Positions 18,763 through 25,620 of a stretch of DNA of 64,000 nucleotides are shown in pieces (position 1 is the stretch's first letter; every line of letters starts with the position of its first letter). A program made the translations under genes and the position numbers. The stretch is from the NCBI RefSeq assembly GCF_038446955.1, contig NZ_CP151803.1, forward strand, positions 5,270,001-5,334,000, in the 5' to 3' direction. The stretch is from Pedobacter sp. FW305-3-2-15-E-R2A2 (GTDB lineage: Bacteria > Bacteroidota > Bacteroidia > Sphingobacteriales > Sphingobacteriaceae). The notes under the pieces are model-generated. The model searched no databases. It saw only the letters and a program-made list of their open reading frames with translations, and had not been told where the DNA came from.

Positions 18763-19521
18763 TTAAAAACCATACATACCACCCGAAACGGAAATTTGCT
18801 CTCCCGTAATCCAGGCTGCATCATCTGAAGCAAGAAATACCGCAGCTTTCGCAATATCTTTGGGTTGACCTCTGCGGCCAAGCGGTGTATTGGCAATAAA
18901 CATTTTTTCATACTCACTGCCAGAAGTAACGCCCGCACTAGCTGCGCCTTCTGTTTCCGTAGCACCGGGCAAAATAGAATTGATACGGATGTTTTTTGCA
19001 CCCAGTTCTTTAGACAAAGAAATCGTTAGCGCATCTAATGCTGCTTTAGTTGCAGAATATAACGAGACTCCCGCCATAGGGGATTTGCTTGCACCCGAAC
19101 TAATATTGATGATATTGCCACCCTTATCGTCAAACAGTTTCAAAGATGCCTGAATAGTAAGTACAGGCCCCAAAACATTGACGTTGAAATGCTGATGAAA
19201 AGCTTCTGCGGATGCCTGTTCAATAGGCAAAAATTGCTGAAAGACCGCGTTGTTTACCAAGATATCCAACGTACCGAAAGCCTTATTTGTTTCTTCAAAC
19301 AGCCTGTTTACATCGGCTTCTTTCGATACATCGGCCTGCACTGCAATGGCTATACCTCCATTGTCGGTTATGGCTTTCACCACTTTATCTGCTCCTTCTT
19401 TGCTTGAAGCATAATTCACAACTACCTTTGCGCCTTCTGCCGCAAAGTGTTTGGCGATAGAAGCACCTATTCCTTTTGAAGCACCGGTAACTACCGCTAC
19501 TTTGTTTTTTAATTTACTCAT
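18763..19521 (-). CDS. Short-chain dehydrogenase/reductase (SDR)
   Basis: 252 residues, classical SDR: cofactor motif 'VVTGASKGIGASIAKHFA' (TGxxxGxG), 'NNAV' after beta-4 (usually NNAG), catalytic Ser in 'INISSGASKS', and YxxxK as 'YSATKAALD'. The C-terminus 'WITGEQISVSGGMYGF' is typical of 3-oxoacyl-ACP reductase/glucose dehydrogenase-like SDRs. The Asn-Asp region suggests NADP(H). Substrate unknown. It is downstream of, and in the same direction as, a second, frameshifted SDR, probably in one transcript controlled by the divergent HxlR regulator. Confidence 0.93.
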   Translation of the reverse strand: MSKLKNKVAVVTGASKGIGASIAKHFAAEGAKVVVNYASSKEGADKVVKAITDNGGIAIAVQADVSKEADVNRLFEETNKAFGTLDILVNNAVFQQFLPIEQASAEAFHQHFNVNVLGPVLTIQASLKLFDDKGGNIINISSGASKSPMAGVSLYSATKAALDALTISLSKELGAKNIRINSILPGATETEGAASAGVTSGSEYEKMFIANTPLGRRGQPKDIAKAAVFLASDDAAWITGEQISVSGGMYGF

Positions 19522-19550
19522 TCTATTAAAATTGATTTAAGGATTATTTT

Positions 19551-20304
19551 TTACTTAGACAAATAGGTCATACCACCATCAACCAAGATTTCGGCACCAA
19601 GAATAAACGAAGAATCATCAGAAGCTAAAAATACTGCTGCTTTACCAATGTCAGATGGCTGCCCAATCCTGCCTATCGGCATTTCACCTGCAAAGTGTTT
19701 TTTTTATAGCTTCAATTTGTTCTAAGGGAACAAACTTTTCAAATGCTGGTGTATCTGTTGTACCTGGTGTGATTACGTTTGCCCTGATTTTTCTGCCTAA
19801 AAGGTCGCTTGAAAATGCTTTAGCAAAAAAGATTACAGCCGCTTTTGCAGCACCATAAAGCGTAAAATTTGGATATGCCCGATGTGCTGCATTTGACCCG
19901 ATAAGAATAATAGAACCACCATCATTCATATAAGGCAGTGCTTTATGAACAGTAAAGTAAACACTTTTCAGGTTCAAATCCATTGTCTTGTCGTAGTCGG
20001 CTTCGCCAATATCAGCCACGGTTCCTACAGCTCCACCACCTGCATTGGCTGCAATCACGTCTATTTTACCAAATTTTTCAGCTGTTTCCTTAAACACTCT
20101 TTCCAGATCGGCAAGGTTGGTTACATCGGCATTTATGGCTATAAAATTATCGCCAAGCTGAGCCACCGAACGATCTAAAGTTTCTTGGTTTCTGCCGACA
20201 ATAGCTCCCACAGCACCTTCATTTTTAAATTCTTGGGCAATGCCAAACCCAATGCCACTATTACCACCTGTAATGACTGCTACTTTGTTTTTTAATCTAC
20301 TCAT
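19551..20304 (-). pseudogene. SDR oxidoreductase with a one-base frameshift in an A-run
   Basis: Starts at ATG 20304 (MSRLKNKV). It has 'VITGGNSGIGFG', 'ANAGGG', 'LIGSNAAH' and 'YGAAKAAV', all of a classical SDR, then a run of eight A on the coding strand (near 19697-19704) that shifts the frame and stops after 'IKKTLCR'. With seven A the reading continues as 'IKKHFAGEMPIGRIGQPSDI' and ends 'LVDGGMTYLSK' at 19551, a normal SDR tail of about 250 residues. So a single inserted A breaks it, or slippage on the A8 run restores it, or the base is an error. Confidence 0.88.
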
Positions 20305-20345
20305 TATTTTCTTTTTAAGATTGAGCGACAAAGGTAGATTACACA

Positions 20346-20397
20346 AGTTATCTTTAGTAACTTTGTACTGAATAATAACAGTAACACAGAGATAACT
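20346..20397. promoter_or_regulatory. Candidate HxlR operator between divergent genes
   Basis: An inverted repeat AGTTATCT (20346-20353) and AGATAACT (20390-20397), plus a GTTA...TAAC palindrome overlapping the left arm (20347-20361), in the 103-base gap between the SDR and hxlR-type starts. HxlR regulators commonly bind such divergent promoters. No footprint evidence. Confidence 0.4.
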
Positions 20398-20407
20398 AAG
20401 TAACATT

Positions 20408-20764
20408 ATGGGGTGTAAAATAGAAGAGTTTCAGCAGGAACAAAAGAAAAGAATGAGAGCCGTTCAAGATTCAATGGACGTGCTAAATGGGAAATGGAAG
20501 ATTTCTATTATCTCATCTATTTGCTGTTACGGTAAAAGGCGATTTTCCGATATTTTGAATGATATAGAAGGGATTTCCAACAGGATGTTGAGCAAAGAAT
20601 TAAAGGAGTTGGAAATAAACCAGTTGGTAAAACGAACCGTTTTAGATACACAACCTATAACGGTTCAGTATGAACTTACGGAACACGGCGATACGCTGCA
20701 AACCATCATCAGCAATCTTACGGATTGGGGAATTGTACACCGAAAAAAGATAGTCGGGAAATAA
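20408..20764 (+). CDS. HxlR-family winged-helix transcriptional regulator
   Basis: 118 residues with the HxlR layout: 'DVLNGKWKISIISSICCYGKRRFSDI', 'GISNRMLSKELKELE' recognition helix, and the beta-wing 'VQYELTEHGDTL'. Cys residues near the N-terminus and in 'SICCYG' could sense thiol stress or aldehydes, as in HypR/YodB relatives, but that is inference. It is divergent from two SDR genes, the usual target arrangement. The IS256-type element sits 14 bases after its stop codon. Confidence 0.92.
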   Translation: MGCKIEEFQQEQKKRMRAVQDSMDVLNGKWKISIISSICCYGKRRFSDILNDIEGISNRMLSKELKELEINQLVKRTVLDTQPITVQYELTEHGDTLQTIISNLTDWGIVHRKKIVGK

Positions 20765-20778
20765 TGTTCGTTCTTTTG

Positions 20779-20786
20779 TAGGTGAG
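20779..20786 (+). repeat. Left target-site duplication of the IS element
   Basis: TAGGTGAG directly abuts the left terminal repeat and is repeated exactly at 22121-22128. Confidence 0.9.
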
Positions 20787-22120
20787 GAGGGTGTTTCACA
20801 AACTGTGTCAATAGTGTAACTTTAAACTATCGACATAATTATGGCAACACAAGAAGACTTTGATTTCGAAAGCTTCAAAAAGGAAGCTATAGCTGGCTTA
20901 TATGCCGGCAAGAAAATGACTGGCACGGATGGGGTACTAGCCCCGATGATGAAACACTTTCTGGAATCTATGATGACCGGAGAGCTGGAGCACCACATTT
21001 CAGAAAGTAAGCTAGCCGGTCAGTCCAACCGTAAGAACGGGAAAAGTAAGAAGACGGTTCGCAGCTTGAGCTCGGGAGAGTTTGAATTGGAAACCGGTCG
21101 GGACCGCCTGGGCACTTTTGACCCTAAGGTTGTCCCCAAACGCCAACTGATCATTACAGAAGAACTGGAAGGCAACATCCTCTCGATGTATGCAATGGGG
21201 ATGAGTACGCGTGCTATGCGTGATTATATCCAGGAAATGTACGCCATGGATATTTCTGCAGCTGAGATCTCACGCATTACTGACAGCGTACTACCAGCCG
21301 TGCAGGAATGGCGCAACAGACCCTTAGAGGCAGTTTACCCCTTTGTCTTCCTGGATTGCATGTTCTTTAAGGTCAGGGTAAATGGTGTAGTGGAAACCCG
21401 TGCGATCTACAATATCCTGGGTGTGGATATTGAAGGCAAAAAAGATGTTTTGGGGCTTTATACGGCTGAAAACGAAGGCGCCAAATTCTGGCTTTCGGTA
21501 CTCACTGATCTAAAAACGCGTGGTGTTGAAGATATCCTGATCGCCTGCATTGATGGACTAAAGGGCTTCCCTGAAGCTGTAGAGGCTGTCTTTCCAAAGA
21601 CCAGGGTACAGCTTTGCATTGTTCACCAGATCCGCTGTTCTATGCGCTATGTTCCTGAGAAAGATAAAAAGGCAGTAATGGCCGATATGAAGCCAATCTA
21701 TCAGGCGAATAATGAACAGCTGGGATATGAAAAATTGCTGGAGTTCGAAGAGAAATGGGGGACGAAATATCCCCTGAGTTGTAAGTCCTGGCTGGACAAC
21801 TGGGTAAACCTTTCTGCATTCTTTGAATACGATCAAGGGATCCGTAAGATTATTTACACCACCAATCCGATTGAGGGCGTACACCGCCAAATCCGCAAAA
21901 TCACCAAGACCAAGGGGGCTTTTTCTTCTGAGCAGGCACTGATGAAACTCATGTACCTGGTCATCAAAAACATCAGTAAGAAATGGACGATGCCAATCCA
22001 TAATTGGGGACCGGCATTTTCACAACTTTATATTAAATTTGGTGACAGAATTCTTCAAGAGAATAAAGGATTCTGAGAGGCGTTAATTTTTGAAACTGAC
22101 ACAGTTCATGTTACACTCCC
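20787..22120 (+). mobile_element. Complete IS256-family insertion sequence
   Basis: 1334 bp. Left terminal repeat 20787-20810 (GAGGGTGTTTCACAAACTGTGTCA) and right one 22097-22120 share the inner AACTGTGTCA and scattered outer bases (18 of 24). It encodes one full-length transposase and is flanked by the perfect 8-bp duplication TAGGTGAG, as IS256-family elements make. Intact ends, ORF and duplication indicate a recent, probably still mobile, insertion. Removing it joins the region downstream of the HxlR gene to the 3' side of the Imm1-like gene. Confidence 0.93.
20841..22076 (+). CDS. IS256-family transposase
   Basis: 411 residues, full family length. Mutator-type DDE catalytic residues appear as Asp172 ('FLDCMFF'), Asp238 ('ACIDGLKGFP') and Glu345 ('NPIEGVHR'); the 'QLCIVHQIR' C/H motif lies between the last two. 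The N-terminal region ('MMTGELEHHI', 'NRKNGKSKKTV') is the DNA-binding part. It cuts and circularises the element. No frameshift or truncation. Confidence 0.96.
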   Translation: MATQEDFDFESFKKEAIAGLYAGKKMTGTDGVLAPMMKHFLESMMTGELEHHISESKLAGQSNRKNGKSKKTVRSLSSGEFELETGRDRLGTFDPKVVPKRQLIITEELEGNILSMYAMGMSTRAMRDYIQEMYAMDISAAEISRITDSVLPAVQEWRNRPLEAVYPFVFLDCMFFKVRVNGVVETRAIYNILGVDIEGKKDVLGLYTAENEGAKFWLSVLTDLKTRGVEDILIACIDGLKGFPEAVEAVFPKTRVQLCIVHQIRCSMRYVPEKDKKAVMADMKPIYQANNEQLGYEKLLEFEEKWGTKYPLSCKSWLDNWVNLSAFFEYDQGIRKIIYTTNPIEGVHRQIRKITKTKGAFSSEQALMKLMYLVIKNISKKWTMPIHNWGPAFSQLYIKFGDRILQENKGF

Positions 22121-22128
22121 TAGGTGAG
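22121..22128 (+). repeat. Right target-site duplication of the IS element
   Basis: TAGGTGAG immediately after the right terminal repeat, identical to 20779-20786. Confidence 0.9.
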
Positions 22129-22139
22129 TTTTGTGACAG

Positions 22140-22472
22140 TTAGTTTTCTTCTTTCCATTCAATTGCCGGGTACATTTCTCCTGTTAATAAATAGTACCTT
22201 AATATTTCAAATCCATTTCGATTATTTACAAGCATATCTTCAGTGTAAACATCTTGTTGCCCATTAGAAAGAATAAATTCCTGAGTGTTTTCATTTTGTC
22301 CATTGGGATTCGATGTTGTAAACCCACTATCACCATCAAATCTAATATATATTGCTAATGAACTTATTTTGTTCATCAATAAAATTATTCCTGTTTCACC
22401 GTGTCCATTGATAAAATATTCAGAAAATTCCTCGTGCCTGTATTTGTCAAATACATTTTCTAAATCTTTCAA
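22140..22472 (-). CDS. Imm1-like immunity protein; start codon uncertain
   Basis: The C-terminal pattern 'GDSGFTTSNPN', 'EFILSNGQQDVYTEDMLV' and 'GFEILRYYLLTGEMYPAIEW' fits the Imm1 immunity family (contact-dependent or T6SS/T7SS polymorphic toxin immunity). The only standard start is TTG at 22472 (110 residues), yet the frame stays open upstream to 22551 and encodes 'VEIFVTINRQEYSVF', a plausible Imm1 N-terminus with no ATG, GTG or TTG. An ATG exists one frame off near 22546. The start may thus be mutated or use ATT. No cognate toxin is visible in the window. Confidence 0.6.
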   Translation of the reverse strand: MKDLENVFDKYRHEEFSEYFINGHGETGIILLMNKISSLAIYIRFDGDSGFTTSNPNGQNENTQEFILSNGQQDVYTEDMLVNNRNGFEILRYYLLTGEMYPAIEWKEEN

Positions 22473-22553
22473 TGTAAAAACACTGTATTCTTGTCTGTTT
22501 ATAGTGACAAATATTTCAACCTTATTTTCAAAAATAGTTAGTTCATTTATTAA

Positions 22554-22793
22554 TTATTTGACTTTACCCAAATTAATTAAAAACGTTTCAACATTTTGCT
22601 TTTCATTCTCATCATCCACAATACCACTTATAGAGATTGCTTTATCGGATGTGGAGACTACAGTTAAGTCACAAACAGCAAAATTCTTAGTAATCAATCC
22701 ACTAATTTCTGTCACGTATCGATAATTATTTTGTACTTCAATATTTTTTTTCTTAATATTTTCTGATAATTGGTCAAAATCTTTTGTGTTCAT
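22554..22793 (-). CDS. Small hypothetical protein
   Basis: 79 residues from an ATG, acidic/lysine-rich ends around a beta-rich centre ('FAVCDLTVVSTSDKAISISGIV'). I do not recognise it. Its stop is in the same frame as, and directly before, the open frame of the Imm1-like gene, so the two are likely cotranscribed. It could belong to a toxin-immunity island but nothing in the sequence proves that. Confidence 0.45.
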   Translation of the reverse strand: MNTKDFDQLSENIKKKNIEVQNNYRYVTEISGLITKNFAVCDLTVVSTSDKAISISGIVDDENEKQNVETFLINLGKVK

Positions 22794-22869
22794 CTTTTGC
22801 TATGTTGTTATATAATTGTCACCAACGAGTAGGATCTGGCGATGGTAGGGTATTTGAAGACCATCAGCC

Positions 22870-23061
22870 TTACCCGATATTACCTCTCAGCAATTTTGCT
22901 CTAGAATTTTCAATTTTTGAAAGATAAAAATCATTTTCAGTTATAAACATTGCTTTAATTTGCTTTAGCTGTCCGATAGATTTAAGTCCCAATAAATCTT
23001 CGTCATCGTCTAGTTCAGTCAAAAATTCTGTATCAGAATTTGCGTTTTCATTATAATCCAC
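22870..23061 (-). CDS. Small acidic hypothetical protein or remnant
   Basis: 63 residues from a GTG start; acidic stretch 'ELDDDEDLLGL' then 'SIGQLKQIKAMFITENDFYL'. No family recognised. The frame is closed upstream by a TGA 21 bases before. It lies between small immunity-type genes and a broken DUF1016 gene, so it may be a fragment. Confidence 0.3.
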   Translation of the reverse strand: MDYNENANSDTEFLTELDDDEDLLGLKSIGQLKQIKAMFITENDFYLSKIENSRAKLLRGNIG

Positions 23062-23146
23062 GGTTGTCCGAATTCCGTTTCAAAAAAATAAACACTCAAT
23101 AATAAATTTCCGTTGTCAAGATACAACTTGTTACAATTGGATAGAT

Positions 23147-23167
23147 ATTTATGTTTAATCGCAGATT
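23147..23167 (+). repeat. Partial copy F of the accessory-region repeat
   Basis: Only the right part of the core is present (ATTTATGTTTAATCGCAGAT), matching copies C, D and E at most positions. It is fused to the broken end of a DUF1016 gene fragment, which marks another recombination joint. Confidence 0.5.
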
Positions 23168-23183
23168 GTGTTGTTTCTATTTT

Positions 23184-23375
23184 ATTTTTTAACACAGCTT
23201 TCCCCTACGTAGCCTTAGCATTCCCCTGCTGTTCATCCTCATCAATAAGATATCCAATTTGCCAATACATTTGTAATAAAATGGCATTGCTATTCTGATA
23301 TGCTTTTTGCCTGGCATGAGTTACAATTTCAGTAATCTGCTTAAAAAGAATACTCGGTTTTTCTAGTTCTCCCAT
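23184..23375 (-). pseudogene. DUF1016/YhcG-type (PDDEXK nuclease) N-terminal fragment with stop codon
   Basis: Starts at ATG 23375. It encodes 'ITEIVTHARQKAYQNSNAIL', 'QMYWQIGYLIDEDEQQGNAK' and 'AT', then TAG at codon 57 where the family has Tyr ('ATYGKAVLKN'), and after the stop 'GKAVLKN' continues in frame before the similarity ends. This is the N-terminal helical domain of DUF1016/YhcG nucleases; the PDDEXK catalytic part is gone. The gene is dead by both a nonsense change and truncation at the repeat fragment. Confidence 0.75.
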
Positions 23376-23467
23376 CTTAAAGTATTTTCACGTAGTCAAA
23401 ATTACAGAGAATGACTTTAATAAACCCACATAGGAGATTGCTCTATAATCGAAACCAATATTAGACG

Positions 23468-23580
23468 CAAAAAAGCCGTTCTTCTTATCGAAAAACGGCT
23501 TTTTTAATTAGTGGCCCCAACTGGACGTTTCTCGAACCATTTCCTATCTGATTTAGGTTTAATCGCTGATTTAGCTGCCA
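23468..23580 (+). repeat. Accessory-region repeat, copy D
   Basis: Hairpin AAAAGCCGTT...AACGGCTTTT (23470-23505) and core 23519-23573 with TTTCTCGAACCATTTCCTAT. Nearly identical to copy E over hairpin and core. Reverse-strand reading: AAKSAIKPKSDRKWFEKRPV then a stop. It lies upstream of the HipBST-like operon. Confidence 0.88.
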
Positions 23581-23665
23581 ATATCTTTTAAACAAAGGAA
23601 ATGGGATATGATAGTATCATATCCTACTCTCTTTAACAACACATCTACTTAATAACACATAAAGT

Positions 23666-23762
23666 TATACCCGACAAGGTATAAAAGCTCAATTTACACA
23701 TAAAATATACCCTATCGGGTACTATTTAAATTATTTTCATTAAATTAGTACCCTAAAGGGTA
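23666..23762. promoter_or_regulatory. Three phased palindromic operators before hipB
   Basis: Palindromes at 23668-23681 (TACCCGACAAGGTA), 23708-23721 (TACCCTATCGGGTA) and 23749-23762 (TACCCTAAAGGGTA). Centres are 40 and 41 bases apart, about four helical turns, so bound dimers would lie on one face of the DNA. The last overlaps the ribosome-binding region, four bases before the ATG. This is the expected layout for HipB autorepression of the toxin-antitoxin operon. Confidence 0.75.
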
Positions 23763-23766
23763 TAAA

Positions 23767-23985
23767 ATGACACCAATTATAACATTTATCAAAGAAAGAA
23801 GAAAAGCTTTAAAGCTTTCCCAAACCGATCTTGCATTTAAATCTGGTGTGGGTCTTCGCTTTGTTCGTGAATTGGAACAAGGAAAAACTACGCTTCGCTT
23901 AGATAAAGTTAATCAGGTACTAGCTCTTTTTGGTAAACAAGTAGGGATTACTGACCTTGATCACGTTGAAGAGGAGGAAAACTAA
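23767..23985 (+). CDS. hipB: HipB-like HTH antitoxin/repressor
   Basis: 72 residues, a Xre/Cro-type HTH ('LSQTDLAFKSGVGLRFVRELEQGKTTLRLDKVNQVL', residues ~18-55) with a short acidic tail, the usual HipB form. It should dimerise, bind the three upstream palindromes and repress the operon. Its TAA stop overlaps the start of the next gene by one base (TAATG), so the products are translationally coupled. Confidence 0.9.
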   Translation: MTPIITFIKERRKALKLSQTDLAFKSGVGLRFVRELEQGKTTLRLDKVNQVLALFGKQVGITDLDHVEEEEN

Positions 23986-24317
23986 TGATGAACAGAGCAA
24001 AGGTATATTATGATAAAACTCTGGCAGGTTATCTTGAAAAAACCGATTTTGGTTATCGCTTTTCATATGACAGCACCTACCTTAAACAACCGGAAGCTAA
24101 GCCGGTAAGTCTTACCTTACCAATTTCTAATGATCCTTATAACAGTAATATTCTATTCCCCTTTTTTGATGGACTGATCCCAGAAGGGTGGCTTTTAAAT
24201 ATTGCAAAGGAATATTGGAATTTTAAAAGCAATGATCGTTTTGAACTATTGGCTACGCTATGCAGGGACACTATTGGTGCTGTAACGGTTATCGGAGAGG
24301 AGGAGGGAAATGAATAA
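23985..24317 (+). CDS. hipS: HipS-like protein (HipA N-terminal domain alone)
   Basis: 110 residues corresponding to the N-terminal subdomain 1 of HipA ('AKVYYDKTLAGYLEKTDFGYRFSYDSTYL', 'VSLTLPIS', 'LFPFFDGLIPEGWLLNIA', 'LLATLCRDTIGAVTV'). In single-chain HipA this domain is fused to the kinase; here it is a separate gene, as in the tripartite HipBST systems, where HipS is the antitoxin that neutralises HipT. It overlaps hipB by one base and the kinase gene by eight. Confidence 0.88.
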   Translation: MMNRAKVYYDKTLAGYLEKTDFGYRFSYDSTYLKQPEAKPVSLTLPISNDPYNSNILFPFFDGLIPEGWLLNIAKEYWNFKSNDRFELLATLCRDTIGAVTVIGEEEGNE

Positions 24318-25236
24318 ATGTCCATTTTGTTATCAATCACTTGATAAAGGAACATTCCATACCAAATGTTGTAAAAAAATGTTTGGAATAACTGAACTAC
24401 CTGTGTTGACTTTAGATAAGGACCTGCTTAATGACCTTGCAAAAACAACGGTTAACAATAGAATTTCAGTAACTGGCGTACAGCCTAAGCTTTCGGTTGA
24501 ACTTGAAGATGTAAAAGGAGCTGAAAAACGGCTTACTATTGTTGGACTATGGGGGAATTATATCTTAAAGCCACAGAATATTCACTATGAACAAATGCCA
24601 GAAGTAGAAGATCTGACTATGCACCTGGCAGAAATATTTAAACTGAATACCTGTCAGCACTGTTTGCTTAAAGCTTCTGATGGCCAGATGGTATATATTG
24701 CTAAAAGATTTGATAGAGAAAAAGGACAAAAAATACATATGGAGGATTTCTGTCAGATTGGAGAATTCCAGACAGAACAGAAATATAATAGTTCATACGA
24801 ACGTTGCGGAAAACTGATAACTAAATATTGTACAAACTCTGGATTGGATTTGGTTAACTATTTCGAGCTGTTGGTATTTTCTTTCCTATCTGGGAATAAT
24901 GATATGCATATGAAGAATTTTTCTGTACTCCATCGACAAGATCAGATCCTTCTTTCTCCAGCTTATGATCTAATCAACAGCAACTTGATTAATCCAAAAG
25001 ATAAGGAAGATGTTGCGCTTAGCTTGAATGGTAAAAAGAAGAAGCTCAGTAGGAAGGATTTTGAAATGTTAGCTAGTGTCTTAAAGATTTCGGATAAAAT
25101 GCTTAAAAGGATATTGGATAAGTATTGCAAAAATACAGATAAGGTATTCAAATTAATAGATCAGTCATTTCTTAGTAATGAATATAAAACCGATTATAAA
25201 AACATTTGGACTGAAAAACTCAATCGGTTAAAGTAA
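24310..25236 (+). CDS. hipT: HipT-like serine/threonine kinase toxin (HipA C-terminal domain)
   Basis: 308 residues. The N-terminus has a Cys/His cluster (C4, C7, H17, C20, C21) that may bind metal. The Gly-rich loop is 'ISVTGVQPKLS', with Ser53 and Thr55 at the positions where HipT/HipA are autophosphorylated. Catalytic motifs: 'GNNDMHMKN' (Asp198, His200, Asn203) and the metal-binding Asp220 in 'SPAYDL'. HipA phosphorylates GltX and HipT phosphorylates TrpS; the target here is unknown. The kinase appears intact. Confidence 0.9.
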   Translation: MNKCPFCYQSLDKGTFHTKCCKKMFGITELPVLTLDKDLLNDLAKTTVNNRISVTGVQPKLSVELEDVKGAEKRLTIVGLWGNYILKPQNIHYEQMPEVEDLTMHLAEIFKLNTCQHCLLKASDGQMVYIAKRFDREKGQKIHMEDFCQIGEFQTEQKYNSSYERCGKLITKYCTNSGLDLVNYFELLVFSFLSGNNDMHMKNFSVLHRQDQILLSPAYDLINSNLINPKDKEDVALSLNGKKKKLSRKDFEMLASVLKISDKMLKRILDKYCKNTDKVFKLIDQSFLSNEYKTDYKNIWTEKLNRLK

Positions 25237-25241
25237 TGATG

Positions 25242-25394
25242 CAAAAAAAGCCGTTCTTCTTATCGAAAAACGGCTTTTAATTTTGTGGACCCAACTGGGC
25301 GTTTCTCGAACCATTTCCTATCTGATTTAGGTTTAATCGCCGATTTATCAAAAATAATTGTATAGACCTTCCGACGAGTAATCTTGCATATAGT
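25242..25394 (+). repeat. Accessory-region repeat, copy E (hairpin + core + right extension)
   Basis: Hairpin AAAAGCCGTT...AACGGCTTTT (25245-25279), core 25293-25347 with TTTCTCGAACCATTTCCTAT, and a right extension to ~25394 ('GTATAGACCTTCC', 'ACGAGTAATCTTG') shared with copy A. It starts six bases after the hipT stop and probably terminates that operon. The right half of the interval up to 25620 shows nothing else. Confidence 0.88.
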
Positions 25395-25620
25395 TATATA
25401 AAGGGAACTTAAAAGTGTATAATTTAAAAAAATTAAATTATCAAGTACTCATCATCAAAAACAAAAAAATGAATTTGATTAGTGAAATTGTAACCCTCCC
25501 ATTTGTCGAACTGGCTTTACGCCAACGGGTTTAAATTAAGTCTTATTGCTATAAAATTCTTCTTCTTTCATGAAGTGATATAAGCATAAGTTTAAAATCG
25601 TTTACGTAGCTAAATCCTGA

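Noticed and set aside
22285..22725. 146-codon plus-strand ORF across the Imm1-like gene
   Set aside because: Antisense to the Imm1 signature; AT-rich Ser/Phe/Leu composition as expected of a shadow frame.
25280..25350. Decayed tRNA gene in the repeat core
   Set aside because: The TCGAACC motif is T-loop-like, but the acceptor, D and anticodon arms are absent and five extra bases sit in the loop; it is described as a repeat, not as a tRNA.
16450..25394. CRISPR array
   Set aside because: The repeats are 100-150 bases, kilobases apart and separated by genes; no short regularly spaced repeats or cas genes are seen.
16450..25394. Integron attC sites
   Set aside because: The repeats lack the RYYYAAC/GTTRRRY boxes and folding of attC, no integron integrase is in the window, and the cargo genes face both directions.
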